In this document: positions 31,777-41,500 of the stretch, piece by piece
Layout: each line of letters begins with the position of its first letter
Position numbering within the stretch: the stretch's first letter is position 1
Assembly: GCA_036702975.1 (NCBI GenBank)
Contig: DATNPX010000059.1
Span: 124,001 to 188,000, forward strand
Length of the DNA stretch: 64,000 bases
Source of the DNA: DATNPX01 sp036702975
GTDB lineage: Bacteria > Cyanobacteriota > Vampirovibrionia > Obscuribacterales > Obscuribacteraceae
Reading direction: 5' to 3'
Translations under genes and position numbers: made by a program
The notes under the pieces: generated by a model
Seen by the model: only the letters and a program-made list of their open reading frames with translations
Databases searched by the model: none
What the model was told of the DNA's origin: nothing

Positions 31777-34350
31777 ATCGACAGTCCGAATAATTCCAGC
31801 TGTGCCATCGACTTCGACGATTGTGCCATCTTCCCAAAGAGCCGTAGCATTAGGAATACCGGAAACACAGGGTAAACCATACTCGCGAGCGACTAGCGCA
31901 CCATGTTGGAGCATGCCTCCAATTTCTAGGATAACCGCGGCTGCGTTGACAAACAGCGGTGTCCACCCAGGATCGGTGGCGCGTGCAACAAGAATCTCAC
32001 CGCGCAAGAGCGGCTTTTCGTCGGGTGCATGGAGCACTTTAATGCGACCTCTAACAACGCCTGAAGATATCGGAGTGCCGACGACTTCACCTTCGCGAGG
32101 CGCACGAGGCGCGGGTCGGAGGATCTTGCCACGCGAATCGAACAATGCAGGTAAACTGGGAACAGCTGCCAGTCGATTTGAGAAAGTTCGGTTGGACTGT
32201 CCGGCCGCTCGCAAATCGTAATGTGAGTTCGAATCGGCCTCAGTAACATCATCAAGTGTAAGATCGAAAATCTGCCCTACGTTATCCAGACGTCCTTCAC
32301 TCACAAGTTGCTGCGCGCGGCTAAGCAATCGCTGGCGAAGCAAGTCGATAACAAAGATCAGCAGATATTTGTGCATTTCGCGATAACCGCTCGTGTTCTC
32401 AAAGACTCGGTACATAGCCTGAAACCGTTTCAACTGCACCCAACCATGCTGCTTTTGAATCTGCTCGCACAGCTCTTCGTAAGCCTCATGCCGCTCAATC
32501 TGCGCCTGCTCAAAACGTGCTTGCGGATTGTCCGTGGTGTTGGCGGACTTTCGCAACGTCTCAATCTGGTCGTGTAGAAGTTGCGCTTGATCTCGATAGC
32601 GAGGCGAGGCGATATCAAACTCCTCAGGACCTCGGTGTCCGTACAGATCGACAAACAGTTTCCATCCCTCACGGTAAGCCGCACTGCCAGGCTCAAGAAG
32701 CGCGAGATGATACAACGCCAGACCCATTTCGGTCGTCACATTGTTTGGAAGTGCTCGCTGGATTTTGGTCCAGGCCGGCTGATTTATGTCACCGACAATC
32801 GACTTCATTTGCTCAAGTGCGGCACGAGATGCTGCAAATAATGGCACTGAATGTCGAAATATAAACTTAAAACCAGCTGGTATAACGTCGTTTGCTACAT
32901 CCATAACCGACTTATCGTTTTGTGCATGTTCACGGGTTTCGACCATGAAATTAGCAATCGCACGGTCCACACTTTTGTGCGCATGTTCTGGCAAAAGGTT
33001 GCTTTCGAGCAAACGTAAAATCGGTTCAGGAAGCTGCATCAATAAATGAAATGGCGGATGTGAAAATGCGCCCTTCTCGGCCTTGTATGCGTGTTCGTCA
33101 AGTTCACACAAAGCTTGAGAACTTGTTGGGTCCATCTGCTGGACAACCTGAGCGAGCTTGTCTCTGCCAAACATCGCCATCATCACAGAGAGATTGATAT
33201 AAATGCGCCCATTTTGAACAGTCGCTACAGATTTGTGCGGGTCACCAAGAATACTCTGGCCCAGTACATGCTCTGATGCTGCCGTTAAGACTCGTGCAAT
33301 AACAGAGGTCCCCATTGGAGACATCGGTTTGTATAATCCTTGCACGACAATGGTTGCGTCGAGGAAAAGCGACTTACGCTCACACGGACTTGTCACCATA
33401 TTTGATGCCAGTGGCATATAGGCGGTAATTGGTCTTGCCTGCAATAGATAAAATTGATTTTCAGCCAATGCCCATTCAGTATCAATCGGCTTACCATAGA
33501 TGCCCTCAACTTTGGCAATGAGATCCGAAAGCTCGAGGACCTGCTGGTCTGTCAGACAGAAATCATTTTTTTGAACTGCAGGCTTTTCGGTCGTGCCACC
33601 ACTATCGTCCAGCCAAATCGACGTCTCTTTGCCGCCAAGCTGTTTGTTCGAGACAGTGCGAGCGTTCCTGTCAACGGTGAAAGTATCGGGAGTCGCTAAA
33701 CCACCGACTACCGTTTCACCCAGACCGAAATTGGCGTTTATTACAGCCTCGTCGAAATTGTTGGTGAGTGGATTAATGGAGAAACCAACGCCAGCAACCT
33801 TGCTTGCTATCTGTCGTTGCACGACAACAGCAATCTTTGGCGACGAAACATCAAATCCATGTTCGCGTTTGTAGGCAGCGACTCTGAAATCAAGACACGA
33901 TGCAAAGGCTCGCCGAACAGCGCTTTCGATAGAGGTCTTGTTGACACCTAAAATCGTTTCATACCCACCAGCAAATGACGCACCTTCTAAATCTTCTTCA
34001 GGTGATGACGAACGCACGGCGAAGAGGGCATCGACTTCGAAATCTTCAAGAAATTCATCAATTGCTTCGCGTTGCTCATTGGTGAAAGTGAAACCAGCAC
34101 TTGCAGACTTGAGCGCCGAACAAGTCGCTTGCATTTGCTCCGCTGTCGCTTGTGAGAACGCAGTCCATTCCGGCGACGTTTTAAGCTGTTCCAACCAGGG
34201 CGTGAAGAAATGCACCGATAGCACAAATCCCGGTGGAACAGGCATTCCGGATTCGCTACTCTTAATAAGCGATAGTCCTTTTCCACCGACTTGAGAGAGC
34301 GTTGCTTCCGGTCCACAGGGAAACTTGAAGATCGTTGAGGTCTTGAGCAT
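31768..34350 (-). CDS. PEP-utilising enzyme with rifampicin-phosphotransferase architecture
   Basis: An 860-residue protein in three parts. Residues 1-310 are an ATP-grasp/PPDK N-terminal domain (LSQVGGKGLSLIK, AVRSSSPEEDLEGASFAG, FGLGETVVGGL, LLQARPIT). Residues about 311-750 are a largely helical middle domain. The C-terminal swivel domain has the phospho-carrier His at 816 (GGMLQHGALVAREYGLP). It lacks the PEP/pyruvate barrel of true PEP synthase. This order equals Rph, which phosphorylates rifamycins using ATP. The middle domain cannot be compared residue by residue here, so another acceptor is possible. GGAG before the ATG at 34350 excludes the 15-residue extension. Confidence 0.75.
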   Translation of the reverse strand: MLKTSTIFKFPCGPEATLSQVGGKGLSLIKSSESGMPVPPGFVLSVHFFTPWLEQLKTSPEWTAFSQATAEQMQATCSALKSASAGFTFTNEQREAIDEFLEDFEVDALFAVRSSSPEEDLEGASFAGGYETILGVNKTSIESAVRRAFASCLDFRVAAYKREHGFDVSSPKIAVVVQRQIASKVAGVGFSINPLTNNFDEAVINANFGLGETVVGGLATPDTFTVDRNARTVSNKQLGGKETSIWLDDSGGTTEKPAVQKNDFCLTDQQVLELSDLIAKVEGIYGKPIDTEWALAENQFYLLQARPITAYMPLASNMVTSPCERKSLFLDATIVVQGLYKPMSPMGTSVIARVLTAASEHVLGQSILGDPHKSVATVQNGRIYINLSVMMAMFGRDKLAQVVQQMDPTSSQALCELDEHAYKAEKGAFSHPPFHLLMQLPEPILRLLESNLLPEHAHKSVDRAIANFMVETREHAQNDKSVMDVANDVIPAGFKFIFRHSVPLFAASRAALEQMKSIVGDINQPAWTKIQRALPNNVTTEMGLALYHLALLEPGSAAYREGWKLFVDLYGHRGPEEFDIASPRYRDQAQLLHDQIETLRKSANTTDNPQARFEQAQIERHEAYEELCEQIQKQHGWVQLKRFQAMYRVFENTSGYREMHKYLLIFVIDLLRQRLLSRAQQLVSEGRLDNVGQIFDLTLDDVTEADSNSHYDLRAAGQSNRTFSNRLAAVPSLPALFDSRGKILRPAPRAPREGEVVGTPISSGVVRGRIKVLHAPDEKPLLRGEILVARATDPGWTPLFVNAAAVILEIGGMLQHGALVAREYGLPCVSGIPNATALWEDGTIVEVDGTAGIIRTVDLI

Positions 34351-34490
34351 CGCTCGACTCCATATCGGAGATGACAGCGCTCGATCATTGCACAAGAACC
34401 GTGCTATGTACAGCCAATTTCAGCCAGCCATTTTCAGATTGATCGAAGCAAAACTCCGCTATCAGCGCAGCGTTGAAGAACTAAGTCCAC

Positions 34491-34964
34491 CTACTTCCAC
34501 ACTCCCAATAATCTGCGGACAACGACAATTTCCGCAGTATGATATGCGCAGTGATCGGCTATTTGCAAAGCTTCACGCAAAATGGTTTGCCCATCGCCAT
34601 GCGGAAATCTGGCATAGATATCCGCACTCTTCGCCAGACTTATAAACTCCTCAAGGTCACTTTCGATCTGTTTGACAGATTTTTTCCATGCCGCATCATC
34701 TGCTGGTGCAGCCTCCTTCGGCCAGTATCCATCAGGCCACTTTGGTGATTTGTGTTTTCCGTTCCGGCTAAATTCCAGCATGTCCCATTGAGCAATTCGT
34801 ATGTGCTCAACTAACTGCCAAATGCTGTATGGCAGATCGGCATGCTTGACACCTCTCTTCGCAGCCGGCAATCCTTTCAAAGCCTCCTTAAAACTTGCGT
34901 GTGCACCGCCACCCTGAAGTAGATGGATAAGTTCGTCAATGAGTGCATCGTGGTGATCGTTCAT
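34491..34964 (-). CDS. DinB/YfiT-like four-helix protein
   Basis: A 157-residue helical-bundle protein. Typical elements are WQLVEHIRIAQWDML (first metal His), the long acidic middle helix EDLEEFISLAK-type segment, and ALQIADHCAYHTAEIVVVRRLLGVW with two further His positions. DinB-type bundles bind a divalent metal and often act in bacillithiol- or mycothiol-linked transfer or detoxification. The start MNDHHDALID at 34964 is typical; MRLK at 34982 is also possible, and no candidate has a strong ribosome site. A longer frame to 35096 is disfavoured. Confidence 0.78.
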   Translation of the reverse strand: MNDHHDALIDELIHLLQGGGAHASFKEALKGLPAAKRGVKHADLPYSIWQLVEHIRIAQWDMLEFSRNGKHKSPKWPDGYWPKEAAPADDAAWKKSVKQIESDLEEFISLAKSADIYARFPHGDGQTILREALQIADHCAYHTAEIVVVRRLLGVWK

Positions 34965-35101
34965 GCTGGCTTTCAACCTCATGTAGATTTTGCCGGTTAG
35001 ACTGCATAAAAGATCTAAGTATAAGCGCCAACCTATTGCTACAGCACAATGTGCCAAAGAAGTCCGCTGTACTTTTTCAACTCTACGGACTAGCAAGCGC
35101 T

Positions 35102-35401
35102 CTAGTTGCGAAGCTGTTTTTGTACCTTATCTAGTTCGAAATCTACGTCGTCCAAACGGCTCCACGCGTCACGACAACTATCTGAGAGTCGAACTATCTG
35201 CTTTTGTAATTCGCCAATTTGATGTTGAAGATTGTCGCGCTTTTCCTCCAGGCAGTTACTTTGGCGTAGCAAATTCTGCCGCTCACGGTCCTGCGGCCAT
35301 TGCTTGCTATCAAGCTGGCAATCGGCTTGTACTACGAATGGGCAAAAAATATAACTGGAAAGTGCAACGACAGAAGTTTGAACGAGGCTGCTTTTTGACA
35401 T
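35102..35401 (-). CDS. Small secreted coiled-coil protein
   Basis: A 99-residue protein with a signal peptide (LVQTSVVALSSYIFCPFVVQA) and a mature coiled-coil helix: RQNLLRQSNCLEEKRDNLQH, continuing IGELQKQIVRLSDSC. Three mature cysteines could form a disulfide. AGGAGG eight bases before the ATG strongly supports the start. No family recognised. It sits in a run of minus-strand genes but has its own good ribosome site. Confidence 0.65.
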   Translation of the reverse strand: MSKSSLVQTSVVALSSYIFCPFVVQADCQLDSKQWPQDRERQNLLRQSNCLEEKRDNLQHQIGELQKQIVRLSDSCRDAWSRLDDVDFELDKVQKQLRN

Positions 35402-35490
35402 GATTCACACCTCCTAGGCCACCGATGAGTAGTTTGACAGGTGTGACTTAAGGCTCGGTTAAAATCAAGAGCTGATAATCCTTTTCACAA

Positions 35491-35814
35491 CTAAAATCCC
35501 TTCATAGCTCCTGACTTAAACAGCTGCATTGCTCCTTGTTCCATGCCCTTTTCGAGCATCTGCTTCCTGCTCTCTTTCTGATTTGCGCCAGGTCCACCGT
35601 CAAGCACCATTCGGCCACTGTCAGTCACCATTAGCGAATAGGACCTACCAGAGTTTTGCTCAGTGAGTGTGTAATTGCCCGGACGCATGCTTGTAGTGCC
35701 TACCTCTTTCGGCGGTGCAACCGAATTTCCCGTTGCGCGACCGAAAGGATCAGCCCTACCGGGTAGGGCAAGAGCAACGAGCATTAGAAGTGCGGCGGTA
35801 ATTTGAAAACGCAT
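35491..35814 (-). CDS. Small secreted hypothetical protein
   Basis: A 107-residue protein with a signal peptide (FQITAALLMLVALALPGRA). The mature part has a beta hairpin-like centre (PGNYTLTEQNSGRSYSLMVT, DSGRMVLDG) followed by a charged helix (KESRKQMLEKGMEQGAMQLF). No family recognised. The second ATG (35814) is the better start because GGGGA is seven bases before it and only two bases before the first ATG at 35820. Confidence 0.65.
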   Translation of the reverse strand: MRFQITAALLMLVALALPGRADPFGRATGNSVAPPKEVGTTSMRPGNYTLTEQNSGRSYSLMVTDSGRMVLDGGPGANQKESRKQMLEKGMEQGAMQLFKSGAMKGF

Positions 35815-35961
35815 ACTCATTCCCCTTTAAATAAAGATTGAAGATAAATGATGCAAAATAAGCACGAAGAGACTTTAGTGTGTGATTCCGCGCCTTAAAA
35901 GAGAAGGACCAGAATTTGAACCACGTGTTCCCAAGCAGAAGCCATTCATGAAGGAAACGAA

Positions 35962-35985
35962 CTAAGTAGCTAAGTAGCTAAGTAG
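35962..35985. repeat. Tandem repeat (CTAAGTAG) x3 abutting a stop codon
   Basis: Three perfect 8-bp copies, then a diverged CTAACTAA that contains the stop codon of the nucleotidyltransferase gene. Slippage here would keep a stop nearby. Confidence 0.85.
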
Positions 35986-36780
35986 CTAACTAATCGCTGC
36001 GGTCCAATGCCTTATCTGCTCTACCGACATATTGCCAGCAGGCTTTTTACGCGGGTCGCGGTAACCTTTCTGATTGATGTCGAACAGGTATTGATCTCGT
36101 GACAGCATAGTTCCAAAACAAGACTCTAGCTGCTCAGTACTTGCTGGAGGTTCCGACGCCCATCGATGGAAAAGCCCTTGCATAACTTCATTCGGTACCA
36201 GATCGCGGTCGCCAGGAAAAATGTACCCGAAGAGCACCAGGTGGCTCAAAAGCACTCTCCAATCATTCTCAAAGCGCTTGAGCAAGTGAGGCCAGTCGAG
36301 GTCACGTCCGCATGATTTGATCAAATGAGCAACATCGGCTCCGTCAAATCGCTCGCGTTCCATTATGTAGCACTTTTGCCAGATGATCTCCTCAGGCGGA
36401 ACAATCGCGACTTCTACTCCGAGAATTACATCCCTTTTCGCACGATCGAACCATGCATCATCTACAGTGGCTACAGCATTGCCTGAGCTGAAGATTATGT
36501 CGATATAGTTGTCACCAAAGAATGCTTTGCCCAGCCAGTGTGAAAACATCAGTTCTACGTAGTAGTCCATATCCTCGATTAGGCGCTTCACTAGCGGCCA
36601 GTTCTCCGGTTTGATGAAAATATCCAGATCAAGCGTGTGTCGGGAGATTCCGGTGTAGTATCCGAGGGCGTATGCACCCCCAACAAGAAATGGGATCTCT
36701 GAAGCGACGAGGGCTTTTAAAATCTTGTTGTAAAACTCTAGTTCAACGACAGTCAATTCATGGTTGGTTCTAAGTGACAT
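35986..36780 (-). CDS. Nucleotidyltransferase-fold protein
   Basis: A 264-residue protein. FLVGGAYALGYYTGISRHTLDLDIFIKP near residues 36-63 is the nucleotidyltransferase signature: the Gly-Gly loop, then Arg-x-Thr-x-Asp-x-Asp with two metal-binding Asp. The third carboxylate is probably in YIDIIFSSGN. IVPPEEIIWQKCYIMERERFDGADVAHLI is the helical C-terminal extension seen in this 'DUF6036-like' branch. Could modify small molecules or tRNA, or act as an orphan toxin relative; no antitoxin partner is adjacent. Divergent from the metallophosphoesterase gene. Confidence 0.75.
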   Translation of the reverse strand: MSLRTNHELTVVELEFYNKILKALVASEIPFLVGGAYALGYYTGISRHTLDLDIFIKPENWPLVKRLIEDMDYYVELMFSHWLGKAFFGDNYIDIIFSSGNAVATVDDAWFDRAKRDVILGVEVAIVPPEEIIWQKCYIMERERFDGADVAHLIKSCGRDLDWPHLLKRFENDWRVLLSHLVLFGYIFPGDRDLVPNEVMQGLFHRWASEPPASTEQLESCFGTMLSRDQYLFDINQKGYRDPRKKPAGNMSVEQIRHWTAAIS

Positions 36781-37001
36781 TCAAATACCTTGCTCTAAAC
36801 GCTATAGCCGAGGATCAGTCGGCTCAGTTGCGATAGTTACTCTTTATTGAGTATGAGAACCTAAACCGAACAAGAATGTTTCCGTGCAATCAGAAACAAG
36901 TCGAAATAGCTTTCGTCAAACGCAACATAAAATTTTGAGCGGCGCCCAAGCACTAAAAGATAGTCCCTCCGGTAAACACGGTCACCTGTATCGAGGCAAA
37001 C

Positions 37002-37796
37002 ATGCATATAGCAGCAGTTGGAGACCTACACTGCAAGAAAAATTCGCAAGGCATGCTTGCTCCGCTGTTCAAGTCGATTTCGTCGTGCGCCGATGTCGTT
37101 GCCCTTTGTGGCGATCTTACAGACTACGGCACGGCTGATGAGGCAAATGTGCTCACGAAAGAACTGGCTCCAATCCTCAACCTTCCTGTAGTGGCGGTGC
37201 TCGGAAATCATGACTATGAAAGCGACAATCAGGAAGAAGTAAAACGCATATTAACCGAATCTGGTATCACTATCCTTGACGGTGAAGCAGTAGAAATCAA
37301 CGGAGTTGGATTCGCCGGCGCGAAAGGCTTCGCCGGCGGCTTCGGAAAAGCGATGCTCGGCGCCTGGGGTGAACAAACCATCAAGCACTTTGTACAAGAA
37401 GCACTAAATGAATCTCTTAAGCTCGAAGCAGCCTTGGCACGACTGCGCACACAAGATAAAGTTGTGCTTCTGCACTATGCACCGATCGTTGGAACGGTCC
37501 TAGGCGAACCACCCGAAATTTATTCTTTTCTTGGAACCAGTCGACTCGAAGAACCCATAAATCGTCACGGCGCCACTATCGTCTTTCATGGTCATGCGCA
37601 TTCAGGGAGTCCGCATGGACAAACATCCATCGGCATTCCAGTGCACAATGTCGCGCACCCTCTGTTTAAAAGGCGCTTTGAAAATCATCCAGGTTTTGGA
37701 TTGTTCGAGATTGGTGAAAATGGTGCCAGTAATAAGCAAGCAGAGGAACCAAAGGCATTACCGGCAGCACCTAAAGTCACACCAGCTGTTGGCTAA
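37002..37796 (+). CDS. Calcineurin-like metallophosphoesterase
   Basis: A 264-residue cytoplasmic phosphoesterase. All motifs are present: AVGDLHC (Asp-x-His), ALCGDLTDYG (Gly-Asp), VAVLGNHDYE (Gly-Asn-His-Asp), LLHYAP and FHGHAHSG (Gly-His-x-His). These bind two metals and hydrolyse a phosphoester or diester. The C-terminal 25 residues are a Pro/Ala/Lys-rich tail. GAGG precedes the ATG. Substrate not evident. Confidence 0.88.
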   Translation: MHIAAVGDLHCKKNSQGMLAPLFKSISSCADVVALCGDLTDYGTADEANVLTKELAPILNLPVVAVLGNHDYESDNQEEVKRILTESGITILDGEAVEINGVGFAGAKGFAGGFGKAMLGAWGEQTIKHFVQEALNESLKLEAALARLRTQDKVVLLHYAPIVGTVLGEPPEIYSFLGTSRLEEPINRHGATIVFHGHAHSGSPHGQTSIGIPVHNVAHPLFKRRFENHPGFGLFEIGENGASNKQAEEPKALPAAPKVTPAVG

Positions 37797-37846
37797 CAGA
37801 CCAAACGGTTAAAAATTCCCAACCCCAGAGAAAAGAGATGACGTCT

Positions 37847-38422
37847 TCAAACTCTCAGCGAGCAACGAAAGCCTCTGGCCGCATAATACGATTCCGCACC
37901 GTTGTGATAAACAAAAACCGTTTCGTACCGACAGTCACAAAAAAGAGCACCACCGAGACGTCGAATGGCAGAGGGCGTTTGCACCCAGCTTGATGTTTTA
38001 GTGTCACAAGCGCCAATCTTCTGCAACTCTCTATACTCTTCTTCGGTCAACAACTGAACTCCCATGTTGCTGGCCATGCCAACAGCGCTGTCCGCCGGTT
38101 TGTGCTCTTTCCGTGATGCTAATGCCTCGCCATCGTAACAAACACTCCTTCGCTCTTTAGGACTTTCCGCAGCACAATCAAAGAAAATGTATTCGTCTGC
38201 ATTTTTGTCGTGACCAACAACATCTGGTTCGCCACCTGTTTTTTCCATCTCATTGAGTGACCAAAGCTTTTCAGGAGCTTGTTCGAGTTTTGACTGCACC
38301 TTACTCCATGAGATGTTCGGGTGTCGGTGTACATTTTTCTCGAACCGAGCCTTCAATGAGGTGAGTAGCTCGCGCTGTTGCTCCGACGAAAGCTCCCGTT
38401 TCTTGACTTTAGCTTTGTTCAT
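37847..38422 (-). CDS. DUF4256 protein
   Basis: A 191-residue protein that matches DUF4256 along its full length: ELLTSLKARFEKNVHRHPNI, LWSLNEMEKTGGEPDVVGHD, CAAESPKERRSVCYDGEAL and FVYHNGAESYYAARGFRCSL. The family is small, conserved and of unknown function; the Cys/Asp/Glu pattern suggests an enzyme. Soluble and cytoplasmic. Its 3' end lies 50 bp from that of the convergent metallophosphoesterase. Confidence 0.85.
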   Translation of the reverse strand: MNKAKVKKRELSSEQQRELLTSLKARFEKNVHRHPNISWSKVQSKLEQAPEKLWSLNEMEKTGGEPDVVGHDKNADEYIFFDCAAESPKERRSVCYDGEALASRKEHKPADSAVGMASNMGVQLLTEEEYRELQKIGACDTKTSSWVQTPSAIRRLGGALFCDCRYETVFVYHNGAESYYAARGFRCSLRV

Positions 38423-38566
38423 TCATTTCTCAATTGCTAGACTTCGCAGTTCATCGCGATTGATTATACCCCTGGAACTCCTCCAGGCATTCCGCCCAAA
38501 ACGGTTACACTTGGTTAGCAATCCTGAGAAATTTGGAGTTTCCAACCACCAGGAACATTACCAAGC

Positions 38567-41500
38567 TCAGACTGAAACGCCTAAGGGAACCTGCAGAGGT
38601 CCCCCGAATTGCCGCACACTAGCCAGCTCGCGTGCATGTCCAATCGTCGACCAGTCGGCATAGGAACCAATGACATAGATGTTCTGCTTTGCTCGTGACA
38701 CAGCTACATTCAAAATGTTAGGAGCACTAGCGGCCCAACTTCTGGCACCAGAGTTGGCGAGTCCTTGCGCTCCAAGCACAAGAAAGACAGCTTCAGCCTC
38801 TTGACCCTGCACGGTATGTATAGTCCCAATACGATTTCGCACCCAGGCGTGGATGTCGACTCCCAACGCAGAAAAGGAATCTCTTTCCTGTTTCAGGCAC
38901 AATTTCATTCCATCAACAACTTGTTTGAACGGAGAGATGATGAACAGATCAGGCTCAGCAATTCCAGCGAGCGCAAGCTGTTTCAGAAGTTTAATAACTT
39001 GCTCGCCCTCAGCTGGGCACCACTTCTCCTTGGGTTGATTATTCTGATAGCAATCAAACCACGTGGACGCCCCAAGCACTGTACCGATTTGACCAGGAGC
39101 ACGTGGCGTCGGCGCGTGCACCATCTGACCATCATATGCAATTCGATTGGACATTCCGAACATTGGCTCCTGGCAGCGTCTGTGTACGAGCAATGGCACA
39201 CCGACGCGGCGCGCACCACTATCAGTCCGAAAAGAAGCCTGAAATTTCGATGCGCGGTCGGCAAGCGTCTGTGCAGACGCAATCGGTGCAGACCAGCCAG
39301 CTTGGTCGATATTGAAATATCGACATATCTCCGAAATAAGTCTCTCAGGAATTGTCGTCACTGGCGGTATCTGCAGCGGGTCTCCAACAACTACGGTACG
39401 CTTTGCTCGCATTACCGCGCCGACGGCTGCTTGCGGCAGCGCCTGACCAGCTTCGTCTATTAATAGCCAACCAATGTCGCCAAGTTTCAAACCACCTAGC
39501 ATGCGGTCGACCGAGGCAAAGGTCGAAGAGATAACAGGAACAACAAGAAACAGGGTTGACCAGAGATCGCCAAGAAGCTTTCGATTTCCTTCATCAAGCG
39601 AACCACCGCCGAATATCTCCATGAGAGCTGTGAGGTTATGCAATATCTTTTGCGCAGAGGCATCGATGAATGCTTTGTGGACATCCAGAGCAGCAATGAA
39701 TAACTCTTCACGTTTGCGATGCAGGCTGTCGGAAATCCACGGCGTGGCAAGATTGGAGCTAACATGTCCTCGACGAAAAAACTCTTCGTCGACAACACGA
39801 TCTCCCAACGCTTCTCGCTGCCTATCGAGTTTGTTCTCTAGTTGCAAAATCTTCGTTTGCAAAGTAGTGATCGACTCCTGCATCCTGTCGATTTCCGACG
39901 TCAGAGAATTAGAGGAAGTAATCAAATTCGCAAGCGTTGATTGCGCTTGATATAACATTCCTTCAGCTTCTGCTACCGCTGCAGCGAAGTGCACATCTGC
40001 CGTAAGCCACTCGACCCAACGCTTTGTTCTAAGCGCACTCTCGATTGTTCCCGGACGTTTCTTTCGATTCAATCGCACCTTTGTAAGACATGCTTCGTAG
40101 TCATTATTCATCCGAACAACATCAGCCCGGTAACGAGCCCTATCTCCACCTATTTTTGTTCGTCGATCAACCAGCTGCTGCTCCTTGTCTTTTAGCTCCT
40201 TTAGCCGCTGTTGTTCAAAAGAGAGCTGCTGGAAGCTCCGGCGAAACATTTCCAGCGCTTCGAACTCCTTGTCGATTTCAGATTTGAGCAATGCAAATCG
40301 TTCTCTTGCCTTGTTCCAGTTAGCCACGGCGGTTTGCGGTGTCGGCGGTTTTTCAGCAAATACAACATGGGGAGCACGGCGTTCGATTTGCCCAGTCTCA
40401 GGATTTGTGAACGTCTGAACGACATCATCACCTTTTGCAGCCTTTAAGTAAACCCGAAAGGCATATTCAGGATGCCACCAAAACGATTCCTTGAACATTT
40501 TTTTGTTCTGGCTGTTCCCAAGAGCGGCTGCGCACAATCCCCAAGTATCAATTGGCGAGACCGCGCTACCATCGCTTTGTTTGTTGGTCTCTTTGGCAAC
40601 GCAACCGGTGAGAAGTTGGTCACTTATCGATTTGAAATACCGCAATTCTTCCGTTGTTCGTCCTACCTCGCTTGCCGCTGGCATCTCTTTACTGATATTC
40701 TCAACCGCCTTGTTGTTGCTTGAAGCAACCAATATTTCGTGCCCTTTCAAACTCTTGTCCAGCAAATGAAGCTTGACTGAAGCATATTTGTCACCGAAAC
40801 CGAACTTTGCTCCAGAGTCAGTGAAAGCTTGGTCCGGTACCACGAAATTCACCATAGCCGCTGCTCGATCCAGAATGCAAGCGGCTACTAAATCTCGAAG
40901 TAGAGTTGTTTTGCCTGTACCAGGCGGGCCGTTAATTGCAATTATTCCTTCGGTTCCAGCAAGTTCCGAGCGAGTAAGATTCACAGCGGCTTGCTGCAGT
41001 AATACCAGCGGATGGCTACCCTTGGCTGGCCAGCGAACAGCAGGCATCATATGTGGTGTCACCGCCGCTTTCAACGCTTCGCGATCGTTCAAAAGATCAA
41101 TACTATTTTTAGGCGAATCCATGCCGAGGTAGCGCCGCAGTCCCATCGGCATGGATTTTGATTTGGCCAGACTTGAAGCTTTTGACAAATCTCGCAGGTA
41201 AAAGGAGTTTAGCAGTGAGACTTCAGGTTGTTCTCGTGCCTTTGGTATTACCCAATATCCAAACTTAGGTGGTTCAATCAAATGTTCGGGCAATCCAAGC
41301 TCGCGCACGAGCAACTCATAGGCTTCCATGATTCCATCTAGCTTTAGCGGTAGCAGCTTTCCATCATCATCCTGCCGGAAAGATTCTGCCAACTTCTCGA
41401 TGATTGTTCCTTCGATGTCTGGCCATTGGCCTAATTCGCTAATTCGCTGCTTTAAAACAACCGGCAAAGCCCAGGCGAAGCTAGACACAACGATGCCATT

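Noticed and set aside
31768..34350. True PEP synthase (ppsA)
   Set aside because: The C-terminal PEP/pyruvate barrel is missing; the swivel His domain is at the extreme C-terminus.
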